The notes under the pieces were generated by a model. That model was not told the origin of the DNA. It was given only the letters and a program-made list of their open reading frames with translations, and searched no databases. This document shows, piece by piece, positions 1-8,121 of a DNA stretch of 64,000 bases (its first letter is position 1; each line of letters starts with the position of its first letter). Both the position numbers and the translations under genes were made by a program. The stretch comes from Beijerinckiaceae bacterium (lineage in GTDB: Bacteria > Pseudomonadota > Alphaproteobacteria > Rhizobiales > Beijerinckiaceae): contig JAPZTO010000001.1 in the NCBI GenBank assembly GCA_027532775.1, forward strand, positions 1 through 64,000, written 5' to 3'.

Positions 1-1943
1 GCGCGGGTGCCCTGTGGCGGTGTGCACTCGGGCGTTGGCACGCCCGGCGCTGTCGTTCGCCGCGGGACAGGCGGCGGCGCTGTGGGCCGTCGCGTCGGAG
101 GGCGGGTCCCCGGCGGCGGGGTGCCCACAGGCGGTGTCACACCCGGCGCGGTCGTTCCCGGCGGGACTGCCGGCGGCGGGGTCGGGCCTCCGGTCGGCGG
201 GCGGGTGCCCGGCGGCGGGGTGCCCACGGGCGGTGTCACACCCGGCGCGGTCGTTCCCGGCGGGACTGCCGGCGGCGGGGTCGGGCCCCCGGTCGGCGGG
301 CGGGTGCCCGGCGGCGGGGTGCCCACGGGCGGTGTGCCCACGGGCGGTGTGCCCACGGGCGGCGTCACGCCTGGCGGCGGGGTAACAGGTCCCTGTCCGA
401 CCGGGCGCGGCGGGTTGCCAACGGGCAGGCCGACGGGCGGCGGAACGCCGATCGGGCGGGTGCCGGGCCGCAGCGGCGGCGGCAGCACGGTGCCCGGCGG
501 CAGCACGGAGGGGCGTGGCGGGCGCGGCGGCGGGGCGACAACCGGGCGGACTTCGCGCGGGCGGCGCCATTCACGGTTGGCCCAGATCGCGGCGCCGACC
601 ACGCCGGCACCGACAATCGCAGCGCCGATCCCCACCGAAGGCAAGGTGCGCGCCTGCGGGTTGAGCGGCGGCGGCGGCAACTCGATGATCTCGACCGGCG
701 GCGGCGGCAGGAGATGCACTGCATAGCCGGAGGGCGGCGGCAGCACTTCCCAGCGCTCCTCGATTACCACGGTTTCGTAGACCTCGATCTCCTCGATATC
801 CGGCGGCGGCAGATCGTCATAGATGATCTCGTCGAATTGCGGCGGCGGCACGATCGGCGCCGAGAGGCGCGTCAGACGGGCCTGCGCCTCGACCGCGTGG
901 CCACCGCGCGGATAGCGGCGGAGATAGGACCAATAGGCCCGGTCGGTGTTGGTGCGGCGGGCGCGCTGCCAGTAGAAGGCCTCGCGCCGCGTGGCGACCA
1001 TGGCCCGGACGCGCCGCGCCTGCGCATGGCGCGGATGGGCGGCGAGGAATTCCTCGTAGGCGGCGATGGTGTCGATCTCGACGACGCGGGCATAGGCCTC
1101 GTCGCCGGGCAAGTCCCGGATCGGCCGGGCCCGCCTGGCCTCGAGCGCTGCCGAAGCAGCAGGCGCAGCCGCGCCCGGGAACAGCACGACGGGCTGGGTG
1201 AGTCCGTTGATATCCCACGGCGTTTCCGCGCCTTGGCTGAGGTCGTGCGTGCGGAGCCGGATCCGCTCGAACATCGCGCCGAGATCGATGCCTGGCTCGC
1301 GCAGGACTTCCGCCAGGGCCATCGCATAATGCCCGTAATTGGTGGCGGGCAGCGGCGAGACGCGGTCCGGCGCCTGATTATAGGCGACAAGCATGCCCTC
1401 GCGCCGCTCCCCGGCGGCGAAGCCCCGCGCGCCCTCGCCGGTCAGCTGGCCATAGGGATGGGTATAGGCGGCATCGAGAATGACGAGCCGGCCGAAAGCG
1501 GGGATGGCACCGATGGTGCGGATCAGATCGTTGATCCGGATCCCCTCGAGCGCAAGGTCGGCGCGCTGGCGGAGGCGGGCATCGACGGGAATGAGCAGGT
1601 TCTCGCCATCATCCTGGAATCCGATGCCGGAGACATAGACCGCGATCAGCGCATCCGGGCCGGCGGCCTGCGCCTTTTCGGTGAAGTCCCGGAATGTCGC
1701 GCGGAACTCTGTCTGGTTGAGGTTGGCGGATTCGGTCAGCTCGAAGCCGGCCTGCCGGAGGCTCTGCGCCACCAGCCCGGCATCCTGCAGGGCGGTCGGA
1801 TGCTTGACCTCGCCGTAATCGGCAAGGCCGATGACGAGGCCGAGCCGCTTGCCCTGCGCCATCGCGCCGGCGGGAAACACGAAGAGGGCAACCGTCAGGA
1901 TGACCCTGATCCAGCCGCGGTCCCGGGGGGAACGAACATTCAT
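1..1943 (-). CDS. Secreted caspase-fold (C14-like) protein lacking catalytic His and Cys, 3' end off the window
   Basis: The gene starts at an ATG preceded by AAAGGAGA and stays open to the window edge (at least 647 codons), so its C-terminus is missing. A signal peptide ending near AMAQG is followed by a caspase-like domain: a first strand RLGLVIGLADY, the segment YVSGIGFQDD, and VILDAAYTHP. In active family members the equivalent positions read SGHG and DAC; here His is Ile and Cys is Ala, so peptidase activity is not expected. Two TPR-like stretches (EEFLAAHPRHA, YLRRYPRGGHA) come next, then a short hydrophobic segment (IGAAIVGAGVVGAAIW) and a long Pro/Gly/Thr tail built from 33-residue repeats. 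The role is unknown; a structural, binding or regulatory envelope protein is an inference. Assignment to the fold is fairly secure. Confidence 0.8.
   Translation of the reverse strand, partial: MNVRSPRDRGWIRVILTVALFVFPAGAMAQGKRLGLVIGLADYGEVKHPTALQDAGLVAQSLRQAGFELTESANLNQTEFRATFRDFTEKAQAAGPDALIAVYVSGIGFQDDGENLLIPVDARLRQRADLALEGIRINDLIRTIGAIPAFGRLVILDAAYTHPYGQLTGEGARGFAAGERREGMLVAYNQAPDRVSPLPATNYGHYAMALAEVLREPGIDLGAMFERIRLRTHDLSQGAETPWDINGLTQPVVLFPGAAAPAASAALEARRARPIRDLPGDEAYARVVEIDTIAAYEEFLAAHPRHAQARRVRAMVATRREAFYWQRARRTNTDRAYWSYLRRYPRGGHAVEAQARLTRLSAPIVPPPQFDEIIYDDLPPPDIEEIEVYETVVIEERWEVLPPPSGYAVHLLPPPPVEIIELPPPPLNPQARTLPSVGIGAAIVGAGVVGAAIWANREWRRPREVRPVVAPPPRPPRPSVLPPGTVLPPPLRPGTRPIGVPPPVGLPVGNPPRPVGQGPVTPPPGVTPPVGTPPVGTPPVGTPPPGTRPPTGGPTPPPAVPPGTTAPGVTPPVGTPPPGTRPPTGGPTPPPAVPPGTTAPGVTPPVGTPPPGTRPPTRRPTAPPPVPRRTTAPGVPTPECTPPQGTR
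111..345. repeat. 99-bp in-frame tandem repeats plus 15-bp subrepeats in the caspase-like gene tail
   Basis: Two full 99-bp units (111-209 and 210-308) differ at only two positions, and a third begins at 309. It then runs into three copies of a 15-bp unit (GTGCCCACGGGCGGT) around 319-363. A more diverged copy precedes position 111. Because 99 is a multiple of three, each unit adds 33 residues rich in Pro, Gly and Thr without shifting the frame. Such near-identical units usually change copy number by slippage or recombination. Confidence 0.85.
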
Positions 1944-2033
1944 CGCGATCTCCTTTTGCGGCGTCAGAGTCCCAGATGGCGCCTAAACCTGCGCTGAATG
2001 CACAATGGCTAAAGAAAGGCAGGTCCCGCAGTC

Positions 2034-2498
2034 TCAGCGGCCGATGCGCGCGAGCGCCCGCAGCCTTTCCATCGGGCGGGTGGCCAGCAGGTCATCGCAG
2101 GACCAGCGCCGCCCGCCATCGCCATGCTCCTTCGGATTGCCCTTCTCGATTGTCGCGAGGGCATTGAGCCGGCCGGTATCGGCCACTTTCAGGGCGAGAT
2201 TGTCGCCGTTCCGCTCGACCGTGAAGCAATAGGTCCGGCGGTCCTTGGCCGGTCCGTAATGATAGCAGACCTTGTCCCCGTCGGTGTTCCAGCAGGCATC
2301 GACATTCAGCGTCAGTCCGTTATCGCCCAGAGCCCGGCCATCGGGCGCGTGATATTCACTGAACGGGCCGCCGGTCACATAATGCCCGGCCACGGTGTTG
2401 CCGGTGAAGAGGTCGCGGATCTGGGCGCCGGTCAGCATCTCGGCCCGGGCCGGAAGGGCCAGCACCAGCGCCAGCGCCAGAGCAAGGATGGGCCGCAT
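2034..2498 (-). CDS. Small secreted protein of unknown function
   Basis: This 154-residue protein has a clear signal peptide (hydrophobic residues 4-15, cleavage after PARA). The mature part opens with LTGAQIRDLFTGNTVAGHY and later has the cysteine-bearing stretches DACWNTDGDKVCYHY and RTYCF, plus a further Cys near the end, so two disulfides are possible. The pattern of a GNTV-G motif, an aromatic/Gly core and a KVC strand resembles small periplasmic proteins of unknown function common in alphaproteobacteria. Its ATG lies two bases after the stop of the GST gene, so the two are probably co-transcribed and translationally coupled. No function can be assigned. Confidence 0.65.
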   Translation of the reverse strand: MRPILALALALVLALPARAEMLTGAQIRDLFTGNTVAGHYVTGGPFSEYHAPDGRALGDNGLTLNVDACWNTDGDKVCYHYGPAKDRRTYCFTVERNGDNLALKVADTGRLNALATIEKGNPKEHGDGGRRWSCDDLLATRPMERLRALARIGR

Positions 2499-2500
2499 CG

Positions 2501-3112
2501 TCAGGCCTGCGCGGAGGGGCGCGCCGAACATTCGGCATGCCAGCGGGCGAGATGGGCCAGATCGGCCGGAACGGCAATCCGCGCCGGCTTCAGGAAGTCG
2601 ATCGTCACAAGCGCGGTGATATCGGCGATGGAGTATTGATCGCCCGCAAAATAGCGATGGCTCGCCAGATGGCTGTCGAGCAGCCGCAGCGTTTCGAGCG
2701 CCCGGCTCCGGTTCACCTCTGCCCATTGCGGGATCTGCGGAACCTCCGCACTGGCCATGCCCGGATGGCCGTGCCGGAAGGCGGCCTGGCCCTGGCTGTA
2801 GAGTTCAAGCTCGATCCGGCGGTTCCACATCTCGACGCGGGCGCGCCCCAGCGCACCGGTGCCGAAAAGCGGCGGGTCGGGCTGGATTTCCTCGAAATAG
2901 CGGCAGATCGCGACCGATTCGGTCAGGATCGTGCCATCGTCGAGTTCGAGGACCGGCACGCGCTGGAACGGATTGCGCTGGGTGAAATCGGCGGATTTGT
3001 GCTCCCCGCGGGCAAGATCGACCGGAACGAGCGGCACGGAAATGCCCTTCTCGGCCAGAAACACCCGCACGCGCCGCGCATTCGGCACGCGCCCGCCATC
3101 GAACAAGCGCAT
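2501..3112 (-). CDS. Glutathione S-transferase family protein
   Basis: The 203-residue product has the usual two-domain GST length. The N-terminal thioredoxin-like domain carries the cis-proline region QRVPVLELDDG and the following glutathione-contacting LTESVAICRY. The all-helical C-terminal domain ends with a recognisable FAGDQYSIADITA N-capping box. The start is the ATG at 3112 because it is preceded by GGGAGGAA; a longer in-frame extension upstream lacks family similarity. It probably conjugates or reduces small electrophiles in the cytoplasm, but the substrate cannot be read from sequence. It overlaps nothing and leads directly into the small secreted protein gene. Confidence 0.88.
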   Translation of the reverse strand: MRLFDGGRVPNARRVRVFLAEKGISVPLVPVDLARGEHKSADFTQRNPFQRVPVLELDDGTILTESVAICRYFEEIQPDPPLFGTGALGRARVEMWNRRIELELYSQGQAAFRHGHPGMASAEVPQIPQWAEVNRSRALETLRLLDSHLASHRYFAGDQYSIADITALVTIDFLKPARIAVPADLAHLARWHAECSARPSAQA

Positions 3113-3170
3113 CGATTCCTCCCTCCCGGGCCACGAACGGCAGGCACCGGACACGAGGATCGCGGCAGGG

Positions 3171-3674
3171 TCAAGGCCGGGGCGGCATTTCGGCGCGATG
3201 CCGGCGCCGCCAATCCTCGGGACGCTCGAACTCGCCGGCCCAGACGCCGCGGCCATCACCCCGGGCAAAGGCCTCCTCGCGCGGATAGGCGCCGGCATCG
3301 ACGGCATGGCCGTTGCGGACAAGATCGGCCCCGATATCCTGCCCGGCCACGCGGCAGGCGACGAGGAGCCGGCCATAGCGGTCCGTCTCGTGGCCGATAC
3401 AGGTAACCGGCCCGCGCTGGAGCCACCGGCGCAGGGCGAAGCTGGCTTCCCGGCCACAGGGCATGTCCTTGCCGGCGACGCGGCAGGTCTGCCGCGATTC
3501 GGGCGCGTCGAGGCCCTTCAGGCGCATCTCGCGCCCGTTCACCACCAGCGAATCCCCGTCGATGACATGGGCCGTGCCGGTGATGCTCTCCTCGCGTACA
3601 CGGCCGACCAGAGCCAGCACGACGAGGGCCAGGGCGAGAAACGCGACAGCGGGAACGATGCGGCGGGAGGACAT
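3171..3674 (-). CDS. Membrane-anchored thermonuclease-family (SNase-like) protein
   Basis: A 167-residue protein with one N-terminal hydrophobic segment (about residues 6-24) followed by a staphylococcal nuclease-like OB-fold domain. The expected acidic and basic active-site positions are visible: VIDGDS (39-42), RLKGLDAPE (Arg51, Asp56, Glu59) and DRYGRLL (Arg102). Two cysteine pairs (around 64/73 and 92/107) suggest oxidised disulfides outside the cytoplasm, as in many alphaproteobacterial members. It would cleave nucleic acid in the periplasm, or may be an inactive binder; the calcium ligands appear present. The start at 3674 follows an AGAGGGG ribosome site. It is transcribed away from the kinase gene at 3821, sharing a 146-bp intergenic region. 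Confidence 0.85.
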   Translation of the reverse strand: MSSRRIVPAVAFLALALVVLALVGRVREESITGTAHVIDGDSLVVNGREMRLKGLDAPESRQTCRVAGKDMPCGREASFALRRWLQRGPVTCIGHETDRYGRLLVACRVAGQDIGADLVRNGHAVDAGAYPREEAFARGDGRGVWAGEFERPEDWRRRHRAEMPPRP

Positions 3675-3820
3675 GCCCCTCTCTAGCTGATTCCCGCTCA
3701 GCGAGGCGGTCCGGAATGCCGCAAGCGATCGGGCAGACCCGGCAAGTTCGAGTGTCGTTGTCAGCCTTCGCTTAACCAATTGTCAGGCATATTCGGCCGC
3801 TGGAAACCAGATCCGGACCC

Positions 3821-5374
3821 ATGACCGCGCATATCCCCACCGCTGTCGAGATCGAGCGGAAACAGGCGAATGCCGAACGCGCATCCCGCAACAAGCAGGG
3901 CATGCAGCGGGCGGTCAAGGACGTGCGCGAGAAGATCACCTCCGCTTCCGGCCTCAGCCGCGCCTTCGAGCTCGAACTGGCCCGGGAATTCGCGCAGAAC
4001 CATGTCAGCGCCAGCCTTGCGCTCATGCCCTATGCGCTGGTGATTGCCGGGACCACGCTCTCGTGGTCATCGCCGGCAAAGGCCGTGCTCTGGCTCGCGC
4101 TGGTCCTCGGCGTCCTGCTCTACCAGACGATGCTGTGCCGGCGGTTCCTCGCCGCCAGCACCCCGGCCATCGACATCAAGCCCTGGATCAAGCGCCTGAT
4201 CGTCGGCGAGATCGCGTTCGTCACCAGCTGGGCCTTGCTGCCCACCGTGGTCGGCATTCCCGAAACCGACGTTCTCCGGGTCTTCCTGCTCGTGGCGGTG
4301 CTGATGATCGGCGCGGTCAGCACCGTGCTGTCGCATACGCTGCCGACAGCTGTCTATGGCGCGGCGCTGCCGCTTGCCTCGGTCATCGTGCAGCTGGTCG
4401 TTGACAGCCAGCCGACCGAGCGGTGGATGATTGCCGGCCTGTGCCTTACGGCGTTGCTGCTCTTCGTGGGGCTTGCCAACCGCCTCTATGCCTCGACGCT
4501 GGACAATCTCCATGCCCGCGCGGAGAAAGACGAACTTTTCACCGAGGTCGAGCAGGCGAACCTGCGCCTGCGCGAGGCGACACGGCAGGCGGAGGAAGCC
4601 AGTGCGGCCAAGTCGCGCTTTCTCGCCACGATGAGCCATGAACTGCGCACGCCGCTCAACGCGATTCTCGGTTTCTCCGAGGTGATGAAGGACGAGCTGT
4701 TCGGCCCGCTGGGGAACGAGCAGTACAAGAGCTACGTCAAGGATATCCACCAGTCCGGCGAACATCTCCTGCAACTGATCAACGAGGTGCTGGACCTCTC
4801 GCGCATCGAGGCCGGCAAGCACGAACTGGTCGAGGAGGCGATCGACCTTGTCGGCGTCGTGCAGGCCTGCTGCCGCATGCTGGAATTGCGGGCGACCGGG
4901 CGCGGCCTGATCCTGAAGACGGCCTTCACCGAGGGGATGCCGCGCCTCTGGGCCGACGAGCGCGCCCTCCGCCAGATCACGCTCAACCTGCTTTCGAATG
5001 CGATCAAGTTCACGCCGCAGGGCGCCGAGATCCTCGTCAAGGTGGGCTGGACCGCCAGCGGCGGGCAATATCTCTCGGTGCGCGACAATGGCACCGGGAT
5101 CCCCGAGGAGGAGATCGAGATCGTCCTCTCCACGTTCGGGCGGGGCTCGCAGGCGATCAAGAATGCCGATCAGGGATCGGGCCTCGGCCTGCCGATCGTC
5201 AAGAGCCTTGTCGAATTGCATGGCGGGGCCTTCCGGCTCCGCTCCAAACTGCGCGAAGGCACCGAGGCAACCGCGCTTTTCCCGCCCGACCGGGTGATGG
5301 CGGCCATGCCGGCCGTGCACGAACGGCCGGGGCTGATCATCTCGCGCGTCGTGCGGGACGAACGGGCGGCCTGA
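3821..5374 (+). CDS. Membrane sensor histidine kinase, PleC/DivJ/PdhS-like core
   Basis: The 517-residue protein has a charged N-terminus, about five to six hydrophobic helices between residues 67 and 220, and a coiled coil. The HisKA domain has phospho-acceptor His273 in MSHELRTPLN. The HATPase domain follows, with an N box (LNLLSNAIKFT), G1 (VRDNGTGIP) and G2 (GSGLGLPIV). The HisKA dimerisation sequence (GFSEVMKDELFGPLG, then SGEHLLQLINEVLDLSRIEAG) is characteristic of the alphaproteobacterial cell-cycle kinase group. There is no receiver gene beside it, so it is an orphan kinase; the partner is unknown. A TTAACC half-site (3771-3776) upstream is compatible with CtrA but not convincing. Confidence 0.88.
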   Translation: MTAHIPTAVEIERKQANAERASRNKQGMQRAVKDVREKITSASGLSRAFELELAREFAQNHVSASLALMPYALVIAGTTLSWSSPAKAVLWLALVLGVLLYQTMLCRRFLAASTPAIDIKPWIKRLIVGEIAFVTSWALLPTVVGIPETDVLRVFLLVAVLMIGAVSTVLSHTLPTAVYGAALPLASVIVQLVVDSQPTERWMIAGLCLTALLLFVGLANRLYASTLDNLHARAEKDELFTEVEQANLRLREATRQAEEASAAKSRFLATMSHELRTPLNAILGFSEVMKDELFGPLGNEQYKSYVKDIHQSGEHLLQLINEVLDLSRIEAGKHELVEEAIDLVGVVQACCRMLELRATGRGLILKTAFTEGMPRLWADERALRQITLNLLSNAIKFTPQGAEILVKVGWTASGGQYLSVRDNGTGIPEEEIEIVLSTFGRGSQAIKNADQGSGLGLPIVKSLVELHGGAFRLRSKLREGTEATALFPPDRVMAAMPAVHERPGLIISRVVRDERAA

Positions 5375-5379
5375 GCCGA

Positions 5380-6399
5380 TCAGGCCCGATCAGGAACGGC
5401 CGCTTCGGCGAAAGTCGCCATGCCGGCATGGCAGGCCAAAGCCACCTTGACGATCCCCGCCGCCAAAGCCGCGCCGGAGCCTTCGCCCAGCCGGAGGCCG
5501 AGATCGAGAATCGGCTCCAGCCCCAGCCGGCCAAGCACGGCGCGATGCGCGCCTTCCGCCGAGACATGGCCGGCGAGGCAATGGTCGATCGCATCGGGCC
5601 GCAACGCGTGCAGGATGGCGGCCGCCGCCGTCGCGACATAACCGTCGAGGATCACCGGCACTTTCTCGACGCGGGCGGCGAGGATCGCGCCGGCCATCGC
5701 CGCAATCTCGCGGCCGCCGAGGCGGCGCAGGATCTCGAGCGGGTCGTCGAGATGACCGGCATGGGTGGCGAGCGCGGCCTCGACTGCCGCGACCTTGCGG
5801 GCATGTCCGGCCTCGTCCACCCCCGTGCCCCGGCCGACCCAGCCCGCGACCGGCCCGCCATAGAGCGCGGCATAGATGGCGGCGGAGGGGGTGGTGTTGC
5901 CGATGCCCATCTCGCCGAGGCAGAGCAGGTCCGTTCCGTTGGCGATCGCCTCCATGCCGAAACCGATCGTCGCGGCGCAGGCGGCCTCCTCCATCGCGGC
6001 GGTTTCGGTGATGTCTCCAGTCGGCAGGTCAATCGCGAGGTCGAACACTTTCAGCCCGAGATCCTGCGCCTTGCAGATCTGGTTGATGGCGGCGATCCCG
6101 GCGGAGAAGCTGGCCAGCATCGCGCGGTTGACCTCCGGCGGATAGGCCGAAACACCGCGCGCCGCGACACCATGCGATCCGGCGAAGATGGCAACGACCG
6201 GGCGATTGACGGCAGGCCGCGCGCGGCCCTGCCAGGCCGCGACATGGGCGGTGATCGCCTCCAGCCGGCCGAGCGCACCGCGCGGCTTGATCAGCTCGTT
6301 CTCGCGGGCCAGAACGGCGGCGCGGGCGCCTTCGTCCGGTCCCGGCAGGGTTGCTACAAGCGTGCGGATGTCATCGAAGGGCAGGCCGGAAGCAGACAT
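5380..6399 (-). CDS. cobT: Nicotinate-nucleotide--dimethylbenzimidazole phosphoribosyltransferase
   Basis: CobT transfers the phosphoribosyl group of nicotinate mononucleotide to the lower base (dimethylbenzimidazole), giving alpha-ribazole phosphate for cobalamin assembly. The 339-residue length is typical. Family signatures are present: KPRGALGRLE near the N-terminus, FAGSHGVAARGVSAYP, the substrate loop EMGIGNTTPSAAI, and the C-terminal LGEGSGAA containing the catalytic base Glu306. It is divergent from cobS, whose product uses the CobT product; the 117 bp between them presumably holds both promoters. I looked for a cobalamin riboswitch there and saw none. Confidence 0.96.
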   Translation of the reverse strand: MSASGLPFDDIRTLVATLPGPDEGARAAVLARENELIKPRGALGRLEAITAHVAAWQGRARPAVNRPVVAIFAGSHGVAARGVSAYPPEVNRAMLASFSAGIAAINQICKAQDLGLKVFDLAIDLPTGDITETAAMEEAACAATIGFGMEAIANGTDLLCLGEMGIGNTTPSAAIYAALYGGPVAGWVGRGTGVDEAGHARKVAAVEAALATHAGHLDDPLEILRRLGGREIAAMAGAILAARVEKVPVILDGYVATAAAAILHALRPDAIDHCLAGHVSAEGAHRAVLGRLGLEPILDLGLRLGEGSGAALAAGIVKVALACHAGMATFAEAAVPDRA

Positions 6400-6516
6400 G
6401 GCGGGCTCGCTGGCTGGACAGGGTGATGCGGAAAACCGGCCGAGTCAGGGCTGGCCGGACATGGATGCCGGGGCTATCATGGCGGGGCTTCGTCTCGCAA
6501 CCGCGAAAGACTGACC

Positions 6517-7326
6517 ATGCCCGGCCTGAACGTCCTCGCGGGCGACCTGCTCAACGTGATGCGCTTCTATACCCGCCTGCCGCTGCCGGTCTTCCGGTTC
6601 GAGCGGGAAGCGCATGCCCTGCCGGATTTCCGGCGTGCGGCCTGGGCGATCCCCGTCACCGGTGCGGTCGTCGGCGCCTGCGGTGCGCTGGCGGGCGGGT
6701 TGGCATATCTCGCCGGCCTCTCGCCCCTGATCGCGGCGGCGATCGCTCTGGCGTTTCAGGTGGCGATCACCGGCGCCTTCCACGAGGACGGCCTCGCCGA
6801 TTCCTGCGACGGGCTGTTCGGCGGGGCAACGCGGGAGCGACGGCTCGAGATCATGAAGGACAGCCGGATCGGCACGTTCGGCGGCGCCGGCCTGTTCTTC
6901 ACGCTCCTGCTGCGCGTGCTCGCCCTCGCCGAATTGTTCCGCCTGATGGGCCCCGCCGCCCTCGCCTTGCTGCCCGGCATCGCCGCGCTTTCTCGTTCGG
7001 TGGCGCTGATGCCCGTTCTGCTGCTGCCCCCGGCCGGCAGCCAGGGCCTTGCCGCCAGCGTGCCCCTGCCCGACCTGCCCGCCTGGCTGGTGGCAACCGG
7101 CATCGGCGCGCTCTTCCATGCGGCTGCCGCCCTGTGGCTCGACCTGCCTTCGGGCGGGGTGGTTTCCGGCGGGCTGGCGCTGATGCTGATGCCGGCGCTC
7201 GCCGCGCTCGCGCGCCGCAAGGTCGGCGGGCATAACGGCGATATCCTCGGTGCCTGCCAGCAAGTGGCCGAGATCGCGCTGCTGCTGGCCCTGTCCTCTG
7301 CTGCCAACTGGCGCGGGCCGCTCTGA
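6517..7326 (+). CDS. cobS: Adenosylcobinamide-GDP ribazoletransferase (cobalamin synthase)
   Basis: CobS is an inner-membrane enzyme that joins adenosylcobinamide-GDP to alpha-ribazole (phosphate), the last step of cobalamin assembly. The 269-residue protein shows the diagnostic acidic motif HEDGLADSCDGLFGG (residues 89-103), which binds magnesium. The rest is strongly hydrophobic with about six to seven membrane helices. The start ATG at 6517 gives an N-terminus (LLNVMRFYTRLPLP) matching the family. It faces away from cobT. A TATCAT hexamer at 6475-6480 could be its -10, with no clear -35. Only these two cobalamin genes are in the window. Confidence 0.95.
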   Translation: MPGLNVLAGDLLNVMRFYTRLPLPVFRFEREAHALPDFRRAAWAIPVTGAVVGACGALAGGLAYLAGLSPLIAAAIALAFQVAITGAFHEDGLADSCDGLFGGATRERRLEIMKDSRIGTFGGAGLFFTLLLRVLALAELFRLMGPAALALLPGIAALSRSVALMPVLLLPPAGSQGLAASVPLPDLPAWLVATGIGALFHAAAALWLDLPSGGVVSGGLALMLMPALAALARRKVGGHNGDILGACQQVAEIALLLALSSAANWRGPL

Positions 7327-7392
7327 CCGGGGTCTTGAAAAGCAGGCTCCGGCGGGCCACCCTTCTGTCGACACCACCGGAAGGAGCCCCGC

Positions 7393-7656
7393 ATGAATTC
7401 GCCCCGCATTGCCATCGCCCTGCTGGTCGGGCTCGCCATCGTGCTGGTCTTCGCCCTGCTCGGCGTGCCGAAACTCGGCGGCAGCGAGATTGCCGGGCTG
7501 GCGGCGGGGGGCCTGCTGCTGACGATGTGGGCCTCGTGGTTCATGGCCGAGATGCGCGGCAATATGGGCGAGACGATCCGCAATCTGCTGATCTGGGGCG
7601 GCATCGTGACGGTGGTGGCGATCGCCTACAGCTACAAGACGCAATTCGGGTTCTGA
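7393..7656 (+). CDS. Small membrane protein resembling the membrane-anchor part of TIGR02281-type aspartyl proteases
   Basis: This 87-residue ORF follows a good ribosome site (GGAAGGAG at 7379-7386). It has three hydrophobic segments: about residues 6-24, 34-50 and 66-82, the last ending IVTVVAIAYSYK. The middle-to-last spacing and the stretch GETIRNLLIWGGIV resemble the N-terminal anchor of alphaproteobacterial retropepsin-like aspartyl proteases, where a protease domain would follow. Here the gene stops immediately, and the next gene is on the other strand 18 bp away. It could be a stand-alone anchor domain or a truncated relic. The similarity is from memory, not a search. Confidence 0.6.
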   Translation: MNSPRIAIALLVGLAIVLVFALLGVPKLGGSEIAGLAAGGLLLTMWASWFMAEMRGNMGETIRNLLIWGGIVTVVAIAYSYKTQFGF

Positions 7657-7673
7657 GGCCGGCAACGAGGCGA

Positions 7674-8114
7674 TCAGGATTTCAGCCCGGTCTCGCCGTC
7701 GATCACCATCATCGTGGCGAGCATCACCGCCACCTGCTTGCGGCTTTCGCCCTGGATGGCCCAGGCCTCGCCCTGCACGACATGGACGCGCCGACCGGCA
7801 CGAAGCACGGTGCCGATCGCCTCGAAATGCGTGCCGAGGGCCGGGGCGAGCAGGTTGATCTTGAATTCGCTCGTCAGCACCGCCTTGTCCTCGGGCATCA
7901 GCGTCAGCGCGGCATAGCCGCAGGCGCTGTCGACGATGGTGGCGATCGAGCCGGCATGGGCGAAACCATGCTGCTGCGAGATGGCCGGCGAGAACGGCAT
8001 GCGGATCGTCACGCTGCCGGGCGCGACGCGACCCAGAGTGGCGCCGAGCGTTGCCATCAACCCCTGCTTGCCGAAGCTCGCTGCGATGCGCTGGAATAGC
8101 AGGTCTTCGCTCAT
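7674..8114 (-). CDS. PaaI-type hotdog-fold thioesterase
   Basis: A 146-residue single hotdog domain. The hallmark HGFAHAGSIATIVDSACGYAA (about residues 49-69) matches the PaaI family pattern of a small residue-rich helix after an HGG-like loop. It also has the later strands EFKINLLAPA and VVQGEAW. Members hydrolyse acyl-CoA or phenylacetyl-CoA-type thioesters; the substrate is not predictable here. The start at 8114 follows GTGAGGG and lies seven bases after the dusA stop, so dusA and this gene form an operon. No phenylacetate genes are nearby, so a general housekeeping role is more likely than a pathway-specific one. Confidence 0.88.
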   Translation of the reverse strand: MSEDLLFQRIAASFGKQGLMATLGATLGRVAPGSVTIRMPFSPAISQQHGFAHAGSIATIVDSACGYAALTLMPEDKAVLTSEFKINLLAPALGTHFEAIGTVLRAGRRVHVVQGEAWAIQGESRKQVAVMLATMMVIDGETGLKS

Positions 8115-8121
8115 GCTGCCC

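Noticed and set aside
111-363. CRISPR-like array
   Set aside because: Units are directly adjacent without unique spacers and lie in frame in a coding region, so this is a coding tandem repeat.
714-1997. A 427-codon plus-strand frame over the caspase-like gene
   Set aside because: The minus-strand reading gives a signal peptide, the caspase-fold signatures and a good ribosome site; the plus frame gives none.
3771-3785. CtrA box upstream of the first sensor kinase
   Set aside because: Only one TTAA half-site is present; the second half at the right spacing reads TCAG, so the match is too weak to annotate.
6400-6516. Cobalamin riboswitch between cobT and cobS
   Set aside because: Only 117 bp are available, and no B12-box-like conserved segment was found.
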